In this document: piece after piece, positions 44,346 through 58,400 of the stretch
Position numbering within the stretch: the stretch's first letter is position 1
Layout: each line of letters starts with the position of its first letter
NCBI RefSeq assembly: GCF_002288925.2
Contig: NW_022098030.1
Location: forward strand, 9,089,702 to 9,153,701
DNA: 64,000 nucleotides
DNA from: Delphinapterus leucas
Taxonomy: Eukaryota; Chordata; Mammalia; Artiodactyla; Monodontidae
Direction of reading: 5' to 3'
Notes under the pieces: generated by a model
The model's input: the letters and a program-made list of their open reading frames with translations, nothing else
Told to the model about the DNA's origin: nothing
The model's database searches: none
Position numbers and translations under genes: made by a program

Positions 44346-47300
44346 AAATAAGAGAGAACAAGAAATCCAAAATTCTATACACTGAGAAAGATACAAATGA
44401 TCACTCTCTGAATGCATATAATTACCATGATTGAGACTGAATTTTGAGTTCACTTCCTCGTTTATTTGCTTATGCTTAAAGTACAGTATGTGTTATGCGA
44501 TACTCATTATCTTTAAAAAATGTTCTACTGGTATTAACTTCTAAAATAAATTTGTCTTATAAATCCTTACACAAGTGACAGACATTTAACACCTAATATA
44601 CCACATCTCCTGACAAGTTTTATAGCTTATTCAGGTATATTCTTCATAGTGTTGTTTCACGTATCAATTCTCAATGAGAAATGAATATACAATGTTAAAC
44701 ACAATTCAGTGAAGATTTTACTTCAAGAAGATAAGCTAATTAAGTTTTGGTTTAGACATTTCAGGTTTTATTAGCTTGGTAGGGACATATAGCATATAGA
44801 CTTCCTGTATTAGATATGGAAACTAGCAGATCTTGGGACACAAATAATCTACATTCATGATTTGTCTGGCCAACATTTAAAATTGAAAGAATTCACACAT
44901 CAGTAGTGATTCACAAATGCTCTTGAAACAGAAGATTCTCCCCCACTGGGCTTGCACTCCTGTATATCCACCATCAGCTGGAGCTGAGTAAGGACTGCAC
45001 CCTTTAGATACCACTTGAAGCTGTTCCTTTGTCTGTCACCTGACCCCCTTCACTCATTTTAATTACCTGCTCGGGCCTTTTAGACTAAAGTCATAGAAAG
45101 AGTGTGAACTGAACAGCTATCCTGTGCTCAAGATGCATTTCAAGATTCAGCTGTAGTCCAAAACACACCAGTTTTATACACTTACTTCTCCAGCATTTTT
45201 GTTGGAGGCAAAGAAATATTCTTAAATTCACAGAATTTTCTTAAACTACTATAAGGCATATTTTTCACCATCTCTGACTATGTGGTATACACACATATGT
45301 ACAAATCAAAACATGCTGCTAAAATAAAATGGTAATTGCTTGTGATCAGGCAGAGAAAAAAAAATTATTTCACAAGGCTCCAATTCAAGATCTTTCCTTG
45401 AGTACAATTCAGAAAAGTCCAATCTATTCATTTTTTAAAAAGCGATGAATGAAAATATTCTGCTGATGGGATGTCAAAAATGGAATTTTCACACTTCTCA
45501 AAACTTAATGCCTTTAGCATAAATTTTTCTGTTGTGTTGAATTGCACAAATATGTTTCTTTCCACTCTTGCTTGCTAATTTCTTAGAAGTTATTTCTGTG
45601 AGATTCAATTCCAATTTGATTGTTACAAAGCAAAATTTCAGAGACTGTCACAAGAACTTTTAAAGTGCTTATAACAATTTGGCTGTTTTAAAATTTCAAC
45701 TGCATTTTGATAGAGTTGAAATCTCTCCTGGCTTCTTTAGGGGGGCAGGAATTCTAAGAGGGAACTGTGTCACATTTCCCCTTCCTTCTCAGAGTGTTCA
45801 TATTTTTTTGTTTAAAGGGTTCACACAGAATACTCTGATAAAAAAAAAACTTGTGACTAGCTGAGAAAATGTCTTAAAAAAATAGATTTCAGGAAAGTTT
45901 TCAATCCTCCAGCAAATGTCAAAACTGAAAACTTGGCAGATGTCTAATTATTATTGCAGTTTTTCAAAGCAGACTTTTTATGACTCACCAAGACTATGAA
46001 ATCAGTTCCATTTAAAGACCTCTCCTATATTATTATGTCAGAATATCTTGATTTATATGTTATCTTCTGAGACTCATTGTGCTCAATCTGCCTTTGCTGC
46101 AAACATGGCAATATATCTTGTTCTCATAACTTGCGCCTGCTCTCCCTCTTCCATCCCTTCTTCCGCCCACTCATCAGGGCCTCTGAGGCAGTAAATATCA
46201 ATTGTTCCCTTTAAGAGGTAGATACAATAACCATATTTCCAGGAACTCCCAGAACAGCTAATGTCACCACAGTCTACTTGTAATAAATCGATGCTTAGCT
46301 TTTTGATACTATAAGGCTAAATACAATGTATGATGGAGTCTTTATTCACAGATACCCAATTAAAATATCTAATGAAATTACCCAACTCTAATACTCAGTT
46401 CAGCAATTACCTAATACCCTTAGCACTGTTCTCTGAAAGAGGATATATGGTTTTTGAAATAAAACTTATGAACGCAATTTAAATCTGTTTAAAATGCACA
46501 GACTGTTAGGGTTACCAGTGGATTGTAAAACTGACCTTGAATTTTCCTTCAAATATGTTATAATCAGGTGGGAAAACTAAAGTGTTTTAAAGTGCTCTGC
46601 TCAAGGGAATTTAGAGGGAGACAGAAGAACTATGAATCCAGCTACATTTATAATACATACTGTATTATAAATATCAACAGAAGACTGTTAACTTTGTCTA
46701 AAGGAGGACTGAATCTGCATAGGATCACCACCACATAGGATCAGATTGTCTAATCAGTTGTGAACAATCAGACCTCTTACCCATACAAAATAATATCGAA
46801 AGGCTCAGAAGCAGCAGCGAGAGGTTTAGGACGTTGAAAGCAGTTCCTCAGGTCCTTCTCTCTCGTATCATATGTGGGTATTTTGGCCCAGAATGGATGC
46901 GGTCTCTAAATGAGGTTCTTGTGTGCTTCACACAACTAGAGGTGTTTCAGTTAGGTTTCAGTTATGATACATCTTCATCTTATACCCCAGAGAAGTGCAT
47001 GGTTTACATGGCATTCTCGTAGGAGCCTTGTCTCTAGAACATGGGTTCGACTTTCCAAGAATTATAGGTAATTCTTTGCCAGAGATATCCTGCAAAAGGC
47101 GTTTCTGATATAAGGTTTCTTCTTCCTAACAAATATCATTAGTCTGTTTACCCAGAGGGCCAGCTGACAAAACAATAAGACTCCTTTTGTTTTCCTCTGG
47201 GGAAAAGAGATGAATGGATAGCAGTCCAACTGTCTTAAAGTCCTTCTCTCAGTGATCCAGCCACATATTTCAGAGAACCCAAACACCCAAAATTAAATGA

Positions 47301-47829
47301 CTTCTGAAAATTCCCATCTCAACCTGGTGAGATTTAAACTTTAGAATCACAGAATCATATAAATTATGATGGTACATCATGTAAAGTTTCAAATGATTGC
47401 AGTCCAAATCCACATATCATATTGCAAATTATCAATAAATTCAAAATACAAATATAATAAAGCATATACATTTTCCCTATAATAATAAATGTTACTGTCC
47501 AAAGATGCAGTTGCTTTTACTAGTTTTGTACTGAACAAGTAAATGTAATTACAGGTTGCCTGAAACTGTATAATATCCTGAATTTATAACAAAAAACCCA
47601 AATGAGTTTCCTGCCTTCATTTAGCTTATAATTTAAAATAGCATAATTATAAATAAAAAAATGTGAAGGGAAAAAAAATCTCTTACGAGGGAAGGCTTGG
47701 ATGCTGTTGAAAACCCATGGCAACAATGCTTAACCCAGATTTAATAACTGAGACAGTTTCAATTATTAAAAATTCAAGGAAAAGTTTCTCTAAGGAAGTT
47801 GTTAAAAAAAAGGCCAGATAAGGTTAGAG
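44346..47829. other. Unique interval of about 3.5 kb
   Basis: I see no interspersed repeat. A 62-residue open frame at 46834-47022 starts in less AT-rich sequence but shows no family resemblance or splice context. It is not called as a gene. Confidence 0.45.
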
Positions 47830-49340
47830 AAATGACTGTCCAAGTTCAAGAAAACAATGAATGAAAAGCCCTGTGTTCAAAGAAACACGATGCATTTGAG
47901 AAATTGAAAGCACTTCAGCTTGGCATAAGGCAAAGCTGGAGAACTGAGCAAGGGCTTGATCAGGAAGTTCTGTTAATACATTTGAAGTTCAGTGTAAGTA
48001 CAATGGATTCCCACTGAAGAATGTTAATCAGAAGCATGGCATGATGCCTTTGGGAAATGTGCAATCCAGAAAACGGGATGGGACAACGTTAAAGGAAAAC
48101 AAATGGGGATACTGTTGCAGGAATCCACGTGAGAGATGGTAGTAGCCCAAATGTGAGTTGTAGCTATGGGGAAAAACTGACTGGGTTGAAAGATTTGTAG
48201 GAGACTAAACGGCCAGAACACAGAGGTTGAATGAACATAAGGGATGAAGAAGACGGAAGTCAAGAATAACACCAAAGCTTATGGTTGGGCAACTGAGTAA
48301 AGGATTTGCCACTGATCATTGATTGAGGTACAAAACACAGGAAGAAGAGAGAATTGCGGGGAAACTATGAGCTTATTTTGTTGTATGTTAAACTTGAAAA
48401 GTCAGACAGAATAACTTCATGAAGTATCCTACGGGAAGTTGGATGAGTAGATCTGATGCTAATGAGAAGTATCTGGTTAAAATTATTTACTTGGAGATCA
48501 TTAGCATGGAGCTGGGAATTAGAGTCATGAAGTTGGATGCAACTTTTCAGGGGAATTTTCCCTCAAGAGAGATGAGAACGGAACATAAAAATTGCAGTAC
48601 CAAGTAGAAGAAGAACATGTAAGGAAACTGTCTAACAGCAAAGAAATAAGAAAGAAACAAACTAGTACGGTGTCATAGAAGCCCAGAAAATAGAAGGGCT
48701 TCTTCAAGAAGGGCAAACTCAGTAGTAGTACATGATGCCAAAGGCAACTGAGAAATACCCCTTGCAGCTTCTAAAACAAATGCGGTAACTTTGACAACAG
48801 ATATAGTAATGGGAACACTGGGGGACAGAAATCAGATGGCATTAAAAGAGAAATGCATGAGAAGGTTAACAAGGCAAGAAGGCAAGTAGAATAAACCAAG
48901 AAAGAAACATTTTTTTTAAAAAAAGTAAGTAGACAACTCTTTCAAGACAGTTGCCTGCAAAGAGAGAATTAGGGAGGTGACAGGAGGTATGCAGTAGGTC
49001 AAAGAATGTTATTTTATTTCGCTTATTTAGTATTATAATAAGAGAGACAGTCCTATTTACAGATTGATGCAAAGGAAAAAGGGAAGCAGAGGAAGGAAAA
49101 GAAAAAGAGAGGGAGGACTCCACAGAATATGGTTCCTAGGAAAATAAGTGGAAGGATTAGTCTTGGAAAGGAGGAGTGAAAATCAGAGATGAGTGTGTTT
49201 GTCATTTAACGATAGGGAAGAGAAAATTGCTACTTTACATCATCATGTTCTCATTAAAATAGGATATACAGCCATTGCCAAAACTGAAGGGGGCTCAGGA
49301 GTTTGAAGAGAATGGAGAAGGTTTAAAATCGTGTTTTGTG
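47830..49340 (-). mobile_element. L2 LINE, antisense, reverse-transcriptase region
   Basis: The order 'gaggaatccacgtgagagat'-like sequence at 48118, 'caagaataacaccaaagctt', 'gtatgttaaacttgaaaagt', 'agatcattagcatggagctg' and 'agtagacaactctttcaaga' follows the antisense coding region of L2 ORF2. The strand is inferred from the well-known L2 reverse-transcriptase phrase order, which reads as protein only on the minus strand. The copy is diverged and contains no open frame of useful length. Confidence 0.65.
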
Positions 49341-49455
49341 GAAATTAAGTGCAAGACTGCTGACTTGAGAAACAAACAAACTTTTGGAGACATTATTTGA
49401 AGACATTGTAAAGTAACCCACTGATGGGATTAGCAGGTAGAGGGATTTCTAATTC

Positions 49456-49941
49456 AAGAATGAGTCAGCCATGAAAAAGAACAAAATAATGCCATTTGCA
49501 GCAACATGGATGGACCTAGAGATTGTCATACTGAGTGAAGTAAGTCAGACAGAGAAAGACAAATATCATATGATATCGCTTATATGTGGAATCTAAAAAT
49601 ATGGTACAAATGAACTAAACAGAAATACAGAACAGAAATAGAGTCACAGATGTAGAAAACAAAATTACGGTTACCAAAAGGGAAGGGGGGAGGGATAACT
49701 TGGGAGATTGGGATTGACATATACGTACTACGGTATGTAAAACAGATAACTAATGAGGACCTTCTGTATAGCACAGGGAACTCTACTCAATACTCTGTAA
49801 TGACCTATATGGGAAAAGAATCTAAAAAAGAGTGGATATATGTATACGTATAACTGATTCACTTTGCTGTACAGCAGAAACTAACAGAACATTGTAAATC
49901 AACTATACGCTAATAAAAATTAAAAAAGAAAAAAAGAATGA
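49456..49941 (+). mobile_element. L1 LINE, 5'-truncated 3' end
   Basis: From 'gtcagccatgaaaaagaaca' (last part of ORF2) through the second-type 3' UTR to 'cgctaataaaaattaaaaaa'. A short direct repeat 'aagaatga' at 49456-49463 and 49934-49941 is a plausible target duplication. Confidence 0.88.
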
Positions 49942-50319
49942 ATTACTCCCTGTTGGGATATTCCTCCTTGAAACCACAAAAAGTTTCATCATCCTATTTT
50001 AAACCTTACCTTAGAACAGCCCATTTCAATCAACTATATAGCTCAGGAATGTGATAGTAAAAATAAATGGCAAGCTACAGTTTGCCAGAAATACTCCTTA
50101 GAATTCTCCTGCCTAGACAGGACAAGTGGCTTCCCATCATATGGAATAATTCTATCAGAAATGTAAATATTGTCTTCCTTCACAAATTCCTAATATTTCC
50201 TATGACCCTCTACACTTTCCTCTGTACTTCTTATCTCGGTTTTTCACTCCAAAAGCTTGGAAATATATAAACTCTTAAATACCAAATGGTATTTACTTTG
50301 TTACGGTTAGATACAGATT
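49942..50319. other. Unique sequence
   Basis: About 380 bases; nothing recognised. Confidence 0.45.
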
Positions 50320-50530
50320 TTTGACTCCAAAATGCCTGAGTTCAGACCCAAGTTCTGCCATTGACTACTGGACGACTTAGGCAAGTTACCTCTTCAGGAC
50401 CTCATGGTCTCGCTTGACAAATGGGAAGCATCATCTCATGGGATATTGCAGATTTAATACGTTGGAGGGTCTTAAATCAACGCCTAATCCATAGTAAGCT
50501 CTCAATAAATGTAAATTATCATTACTTTGC
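50320..50530 (+). mobile_element. MIR SINE
   Basis: 'agttctgccattgactactg', 'gacttaggcaagttacctct', 'tagtaagctctcaataaatg' and 'taaattatcattactt' follow MIR in order. Confidence 0.85.
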
Positions 50531-53500
50531 TGTATCTGGGGAATAGGACAGGGGTTTGTGTTACAGGCTGGCTGTTCATCACTGTGCTCTCCTTCAAGGA
50601 AGATGTTTTGATTTGGGGCACAGTTCGGTCCAGCAAAAGTTCCACATTGTAATAAGAAACTGCCTCACCAGTTTAACAGGTTAAGACTTTTCAAAAAGGC
50701 TGATAACCAAGAAAACCAAAAGTAAAAGTTCTGGAAAGTAGAGCAAGAAAAAATTAATTTTTTTATTCCCATCCCATTTTTAAAATTAAATCCACTGCTT
50801 ATCTCTTTCTGGGACCACTGTATTTCGTCCAGAGACTATTTTCATGGCTGGGTTAAATAGCAAGCACATCCTACCGACTATAAAGGCTGGCAGACCTGGT
50901 AACGATTTACAGAAGGAGACTGTGGTGCCTACTTGTCTGAATAATTTTAAGGACTTGGCAGATAATTCTCAAGGACTTTTTAATTGTAGCCCTCAGAGAG
51001 CCAAAGGACAGGCTAATGACCTTTGAAGATTTCTTTCATTCTTGACCTGGTAACAGCAAATTTTTCGTTTACCCTAGTATGATATATTTTACATATAATG
51101 TGAATATGATTCATTCTAATTGGACATAGCATTACTGCCAAGGACGGTCGTGGATAGAGCTCCTTCCTGTCTTCTATGTAAGGCAGTGGCCCTGCCTGTT
51201 GTTTAAATTAGCCTTTCATGCAACCACTAACTCAAGTCTAGTGATGATTCAAGCCAGAAACAGTAATTTTATTTATATGATGTCTTGCATAGAATGGAGG
51301 GCAGGTTAGTAAAAGAAAAACAAATGTGGAATGGACAATGAATTAAATCAAAGCTGCTTCGTACTCGGGATATGTACGATAGAGTGTATCTACAGAGATT
51401 TATAATGACTCTGCCAATATTAATTATTCACCATGCAGCTTACCATTTTCAGGGAACCTGGGCTAATGCTAGGAAATGTAGTTCTCGCGGTATCTTCCAG
51501 CTGAATGATACAGAGCACAACAGCTTTAGCTGTCATGTCACTAGTTGAAAAAGGCATTTTCAAGGCAATATTTCAGTGGATAGAATAAGTTCAGACAGTT
51601 CAAAAGTTCATAATAAACATACTTCATAGCTCCGTTTGAAATGGTGAAGGAAGGCTTAGTGAGGGAAGTACTTGCATCTGATTCCATTGGGAGGGCCCAG
51701 TATACATGGTGGATTAAATATAATTAGCCCCTGTCTACTTTAAGCTTTCTTCCCTTGCCTTATACCTATAAATGATTTCACTGACTGAAACTGCATTTTA
51801 TAACAAATGGAAAATAGACTGACTTGTTGGTTGGGTTGGCAAAAACATGTTGCCATTTATTGACAGGAAACCAAAAGCCTGTTTTCGTGAATGAAGTCAT
51901 ACTTAATTCTGTTTGATGGGAAGAAGTCCGCTTGAAAGTAGTATTAAAAAAGACTCTGGGTTTTTGATGGATGTTAATAACAGCATGAGAAAAAGGTTCT
52001 TCCCAGTAATGTTTTATTGCTTTATTCTATCCTCAGGATCTAGCCTTTCAAAATGTGATGTGTTCACCTGAGCAGTGGAAAGGCCTTTCCCCAAAGAGAA
52101 ATGCCATGACAGCCTTGTTTTTGTTCATTCAGTGAAATGCTGTTTGGACTGACTGTGTGAACGTATCTTTAGATTTGGCATTTCTATAATGGAAATAATA
52201 ATAATGATGCTTTGTTTTCCTAAAGCTCTTTTCTTTACAACTAACCATACTCAGGAGAGCTCTAAAATATAAATTAAATGATTTTCTTTTTAAATATCTA
52301 AGTGAATGACTGTCTTCAGTTAGGTTATTTTTGAAAACTTTTAAATCCTTGGCTTTTTACATTATCTTAGAATCACTCTTTATAGTCGGAGCAGCTGTAT
52401 GAAAATGTAAATGAAATTCATATTACATTTCCTACAGTTGGACTCTCACTCACCTTAACTGTATTAAATAACCATCAGGGAGATTCTATTCTTTGAGTCA
52501 GATTTGATTAAAACTGTACAGAGTCATTCTCAGGAAGGACTAAAGAACGATTTCCATGTAAAATACATCCTTGAGCTTAAAACAGACACTAAGCCTGATA
52601 TTCTAGCATTATTATATGTTAGAAAGATGTGTTAGAAAGTAAGATTTTCTCTAAAAGCCAGTGGTAGGAGTTAAGAAACAGGAGTTAATGAGCTAAAAGG
52701 AATTTTTAAAGTTAATTAGAAATGTGTTCTTCATAATAAGACGGGAAAATAATTAAACATTCTGGGGAGGAGTTTTAACCACTTTTTAGTTTATTTCACA
52801 GAAAGAGGTAATCTTATAATCAGAACAACCTTTAAAAATACTCCAATTAATCACTAAGGTCTATAGTTAATTATAAAATTGGGGGACAATGGAAATTATC
52901 ATATTGTCAAAAGTTTTTTTAGAATTAGAAAAGCTTTTGCTAAAGTCAACGTAGGAAAGGTGGATACGTGCTGAAATCTTTTTTTTTTCAATGTTTTAAG
53001 ATCAGTTTGCTCATTTCATAAATGCTCAAATATGAAGAAAAAAAGACCCACTTAATAAATAGGAAATGCCCGTGTCAAGAGTTCTTGACACTGCGATTGT
53101 CCAGATTTTCATATTCTATAAAATATAAACATTTTGAAAATTCATGTTTTTTATGTATATGCAGATGGGTAAAAAGTTATGCAGAATGAAATGAGGAAGC
53201 AGTCCATATTATAGGATTTGTGAAAATAACCACATGAGTTAAAATATTTGACTTTGAATAATTTGAAACCTCCTACACTGACACTCCAGGTCAAAGTTAT
53301 GATAAGGTAAGTGTTTCTACATTAGCATTGTATTTGACCCTAAATGCATCTTCCTTATTTTTCCTAAGCTAATACACTGGGACTTACCAAGGCATGAAGA
53401 CATGATGAATATATGCAAGCAAGACTGATCACGGAAAGCCAACTGGGAAACATTTATCTCCAAGATGCTTCTTAATATGGCAAAGATTAAAAACATTTGT

Positions 53501-55265
53501 AATGCAGTTTAAACCCTGTCAGTCACAACCCAGAGGGGTAGACAGAGGAAGAGGGTTCACGGTCAGCAATTGTAGGAAGATGCTGTAACTGTTCCCTTTT
53601 TATCCTCTTCTGACCTCATCCCACCCCTGACCTTTAGCTCCTACTTTATTCAATACACACAGCCCTGGCTACTCTTGTACATAGAGACATGGGTAATGTA
53701 AATTGTTCAAGCTGAAGATCCACAAAAGAACAGACTTGTGTCCACTCTCAGTGGGAATCAATGAGGTTAGCAAGTTACAGTGTTCACAGGTAAAAAGGTG
53801 TTCTTCCTCATATGTGTTGTGCTACAAGTCCACTGACAGTAGGATATAGACATTAAATACTGTGTAAATATTTTTGAGACAACTAATCAAGACAAAAAGC
53901 GCTTAGCAAATGTTAGTTTATGTTATCTTTAAAGCTCAATAGCAAGAGAAAGAAATAAAAATGTCTGTGTACTGCTCCCAAATAATGGCACAGTCTCTTT
54001 AGTTTACTAACTCAGGGTATTTGCTACAGCAAAAGAGGTGAATTAATGGGATTAACTAAGAATTACTTTAATAATTTATATTTATTGAGTACTTAAAACT
54101 CCTTTAGGATTTTTCATACATATTTTCCCCTTGCATATTATAGATTATTAACAAATAAGTGTGTACATTAACTAGATGCATAACACTGTGTTAAATAAAA
54201 TAGAGAACATATGGAAGTATATCACACAATCTACACCTTCAAGGAGTTTGCATCTTCTTAGAGAGACAACAAAATACATCCATGGGGAAAGTTAAATAGT
54301 AATCGTATGTTAACAATGATGAGTATAAACCTTATTTCTTATGTGGCCTGTACACAAACTTAAGATGCTAATACTCTGCAGATACTAAGGGAGATATTAA
54401 TATCATACCTGTGGGAGATTTAACATGTGGAAAGTGCTAGGACTTATATGATTTTTTCCCAAAAATTGCCCCAAACTTATTGTAGGAATTTGCAGGTAAT
54501 TCTATTTTCTAAGAAGGGATATATATTTTTTCTGTTGCTCACTATCAATGTTCAAGGATAATAATGCTGTAATATACTACCTGTATGCATATTTATATTT
54601 GAAAAAAGCCATTCAAAGTATTTCTATTAATATAGCAATGCTTATCTCTAGGACTTCCCATCCAAAAAATTACTGATTTCTTTCTTTATCAATTTTCAAG
54701 TTAATTCATTTACAGGATTTTTTCTTATCCCCTTATCTACCAACTAAATAAATCAAATTCTTCATTTTTTAAAACTGAAGCTACTTCCTCGTCTTCAGCC
54801 TTATAGAGTACTGTAGCTGATTTACTGGTTCCCAGATCCAACACACAGCCTCTGTTTTCTCGAACTACTTTTTCTCCAACTGATGTTTACAGAGAGCCTT
54901 TCCTGGAATCACATTTTTAACAATCCTGCTCAAATTCTGAACACCAAATTGCCTTTCCTTGAAAAATATCTGAGGGCTGTACATGTAAGATAAGATAGTG
55001 GAAGATGACATAGTCTATGCAATTTGTCTACAGAAATCTTCACCAAATGATCAATGACCACCTCTAACAGAAATATGGTTTCAATTCTCCCTTTGACAGA
55101 TGGTCTAGTCTGCATTCCCGAGAGATATGTTTTCCCTGTCAAGCTTTTTTTTTTTAATGTATGTGCTGGTGTTTGGGGCCAATTTAACAACTATATTACC
55201 CTGTTGGTGCTATTCTGAAGTACCACATCTGCTTTCACACTGAGTTTGTGTTTTTCCTGTAAAGT

Positions 55266-55300
<35 letters not shown>

Positions 55301-56539
55301 CTATACTAGAAAGTATTTTCAACTCAGATTTCAATGTGGTCATTTCAAATCTAGAAGGAAAACATTCAAAATTCAATGTGCTTTTCTTTCTTTTTTACCA
55401 CTAAGAGCTCTGACGCATCAAGTTACGCAGATAATTTAGTGTTAAGTTGGTTAATTGTTTCAAGAGAATACAATGCCCCTATCTTTAACTTTGACATAAT
55501 TCAATCAAAAAGGATTTGGGGTCATCCATTATGTTGTCAAAAATCACTTCCCTCCTACTGCCTCTCAGACCACAGCACTCAAGTGCTCAACCTGACAATC
55601 AAATTAGCTAAATTAAGAATCAGGTCCTGCCTTAAGCGGATTCCAGACATGTTACTGTCCTAGGACAGAGGGTACCAGTTACGAAAAATCTTCAAGTGAC
55701 TGTTGCTGCCTTTCTAGCTATTTATCTTGCCTTCTATTTCAGTGACTATATATCACCTTCTTATCTGCCTGGAATTTTGATTTCTCTCTCCGTTCCCAGC
55801 TGTCTAGACATAGAATCCTCTCCTTGTTCTGTTTCTTGGTAATTACTTTTCTCTTACCTGGGAAAAGTTCAAAACTGGAATTGGATTTTTAGAAATCAAA
55901 GTTAGGGATGTGGTTTTCACTATGCTCAATCATTATGAGATACAATGCAATTTCATTTAGGGAAGATATCTAAGTTAAGGGAGCAACATGGTAGTTTGTT
56001 AATAAGTTGCTTTGCTTCAATGGGTCCATGCATTTTTATTTAAACAGTGGATGACGAAGGGAATGGATATGAAAAAATGTAAAAGCAGTTGAAATAAATA
56101 CAGTTGGTATTGATATAAAAAGAAAGAGGATTATTTTTCAGAAAAACCTTGATGTAACCAAATGCTATTTGTTCAATGATATTTAAATCCTCCATAATAT
56201 ATATGTTTAAACTATGATTTGAGCCTACAATTTTCAAGTTAACATCTTTTTCTGCCTAAAGCATTTAAAAAATTATAAATCTATCTATTGAGATGAAGAG
56301 CTTGATAAGCTTGATTTTTGCCTGTCCATGTGGCTTTGGGCAAGGAAGTGATCTAAGCCTATGTATACATATGTCTATGTATACCTTGATTTAGCTTAAA
56401 TATCAAAATTAAAATTAAACAAGTTTATTCAGAGACCTACCTGATCTTTCAAGCCAGCTTAAACTTCCCTAAGATCAGTTACTTGACCTCAATGGTTCCT
56501 AGTCTCACGGTGAGAAAGATATTAGTTACTACACTGTAA
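50531..56539. other. Longest repeat-poor interval (about 6 kb)
   Basis: No recognised interspersed repeat except weak MIR/L2-like traces near 54080-54300, plus an (AT)n tract at 55268-55297. There is no convincing exon; the 60-residue frame at 50844-51026 has no family resemblance. The parts at about 51230-51640 and 52040-52560 have the complex, non-decayed texture of possible conserved non-coding elements. This cannot be tested from one sequence. Confidence 0.45.
55268..55298. repeat. (AT)n microsatellite
   Basis: About 15 uninterrupted AT units. Confidence 0.95.
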
Positions 56540-56710
56540 CAGTGGTTTGTCAAGTCTGACTGTACATAAAAATCACCCGGTGGAGATTTTTTTAAAATAT
56601 ATTAAATGGTCAGTATCCACACCAAATGAACAAAATCAGAATTTCTGTGGGGAAAATCTAGATAGCAATACTTTTAAAGGCTCCTTAAGCTTGAGAAATG
56701 CTGCCCTATT
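56540..56710 (+). mobile_element. MER5A-type hAT DNA transposon
   Basis: 'gtacataaaaatcacccggt', 'caaaatcagaatttctgtgg', and 'atacttttaaaggctcctta' ending 'gcttgagaaatgctg' show the palindromic MER5A layout at about its normal length. Confidence 0.75.
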
Positions 56711-56817
56711 CAATATACAGCTCTTGCAGCAAATATGACCTGCCCTCCAGGGTGTTACCATCTCCCTGAAAAGATAATAGTTAAAAAAATGTCAGTGACC
56801 ACTGGGCGGTAATTGTG

Positions 56818-57000
56818 ATATAGCATGCACTCTGGAGTCAAATAAATATGCATTTAATTTTGGGCTCTGCTGTATGACCAAGAGCAAGTAGGTAAACATC
56901 TCAGAGTCAATTGTTTCATCTGCAAAATGTTGACACCACAATACCTCAAAAAGTTGTTGTGAGAATTAAACGTCAGAAGGCATTAACCAGCAAATTAGAG
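56818..57000 (+). mobile_element. MIR SINE
   Basis: 'gcatgcactctggagtcaaa', 'ctgctgtatgaccaagagca', 'tttcatctgcaaaatgttga' and 'ttgttgtgagaattaaacgt' are the MIR core in order. Confidence 0.85.
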
Positions 57001-58400
57001 ACCGTGTAATGTCTATATTGTGATTTAACAAATAGTTGTGGTAAAAGATTCCAGAGAAGACTGTTAGGTGAATGGGGAGCTTAACATGGATCAGGAAATA
57101 TGTGGAGAAATGTTATACAAATTTAACTGTAGCTGTGCCTACACAGAATTATGAATCAATAAGGTTAACTACAGTGACCAATTAAGTTAAAGCACCTGCT
57201 AGATTATTCTTTTAACAGAATTTACCCTCCTGATTCGGGGTTTTATGTATTGACTATGAAGTATCCTTTTCTATGATTTTAATTGAGATATTTATACCTC
57301 ATTCTAGTACAAGGATAGAATTTCAGCCAAATGGTACTGAAAGAGTGATATAAATCCTTCTTTTTATATCAACCCACCCTAAGGATTACGGAGTTACCTA
57401 GAACATGGGACTTTAAGTGCTGAAACCACAATTATCTCAAGCCAACTGGGGCTGGTATTCTAGATGCCTATAATCACACTATTGCCTCCTTGCCTAATCC
57501 AGTTCTCTCTGTATAAGCTACCCATTATCCAGATCAGCTCTATCCAGATCCTAGCTGTGTTTCCTACAGCTGAGCCACATTTGTTCCCTTCTGATTTCCT
57601 CAACTGGATTTTCTAGACTTTCCAATGATTCTTCCCATGATTCTTCCTTTTCTAAATTAAGTTGAATTCATTAATGTTACTTACAACTACGAATCTGATT
57701 AAAATAGCCAAATCAACAAGGAGAATTCTGAGATATTATAGTTACTATGCATTTTCAAATCTTTTCCATGACTGCAAGTATGTTTTCTGAGGCAGTGATG
57801 TCAAATGGGATCATTGCACACAGTAGGTGCTAAAAACAGCAGCTGTTCGATGGCTAAATACATTTTCTCATTCAAGAAACTTGATACCCACTAGCTAGTG
57901 CACGAACAAGCCTGTGATAAATCTTATAATCACGGCAGAGGCAAAAATCAGGAACAGAGAAGCTGGAAACAGCTGGAGAAACTCACTATGTATTTAAAAA
58001 TGAGGTTTTTAAAAAAACTAAGAACCAGAATTTGGAGATTTAGGAATGACCATGGAAAAACCATGAAAACAAAATGCCCCATAAGTAAAAAAGTTGTGTG
58101 TTTCCAGGTGTTGGAAAGATTGTGCGAATAAATAATAGCTGAGAAAATCAAAACAGCGAGTTTTTCAAGTCGTGGTTCTATGGTTAGTTAGAACACTCAA
58201 TACATATGCCTTCCCACCTCCCCAGAGTATTATCTCCTCATAAATGTCCACTGAAATACAGTTATCCCCCATTCATTATTTTTTCCTTAGGAGAATCTTG
58301 CCTGACTCTCCACACTGATCTTTTTCAGACATATCTATTCTCAGCCTACTTGTTTTTGTAATGTTATGGTCCAACATCTAATCAAGGTTTGTGTTTGTCA
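57001..58400. other. Unique interval
   Basis: About 1.4 kb without recognised repeats. A 77-residue lysine-rich open frame at 57898-58131 has no recognisable motif and is not called. Confidence 0.45.

Noticed and set aside
46834..47022. 62-residue open frame in unique sequence
   Set aside because: No domain or similarity recognised; chance open frame.
50844..51026. 60-residue open frame in the repeat-poor interval
   Set aside because: No recognisable family, no convincing splice sites at both ends, and a length expected by chance.
51829..51850. Possible lone mariner terminus ('ggttgggttggcaaaaac')
   Set aside because: Only about 15 bases resemble a mariner end. The following sequence does not match and no partner repeat or TA pair was found.
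57898..58131. 77-residue lysine-rich open frame
   Set aside because: Composition follows AT-rich sequence; no motif and no flanking gene structure.
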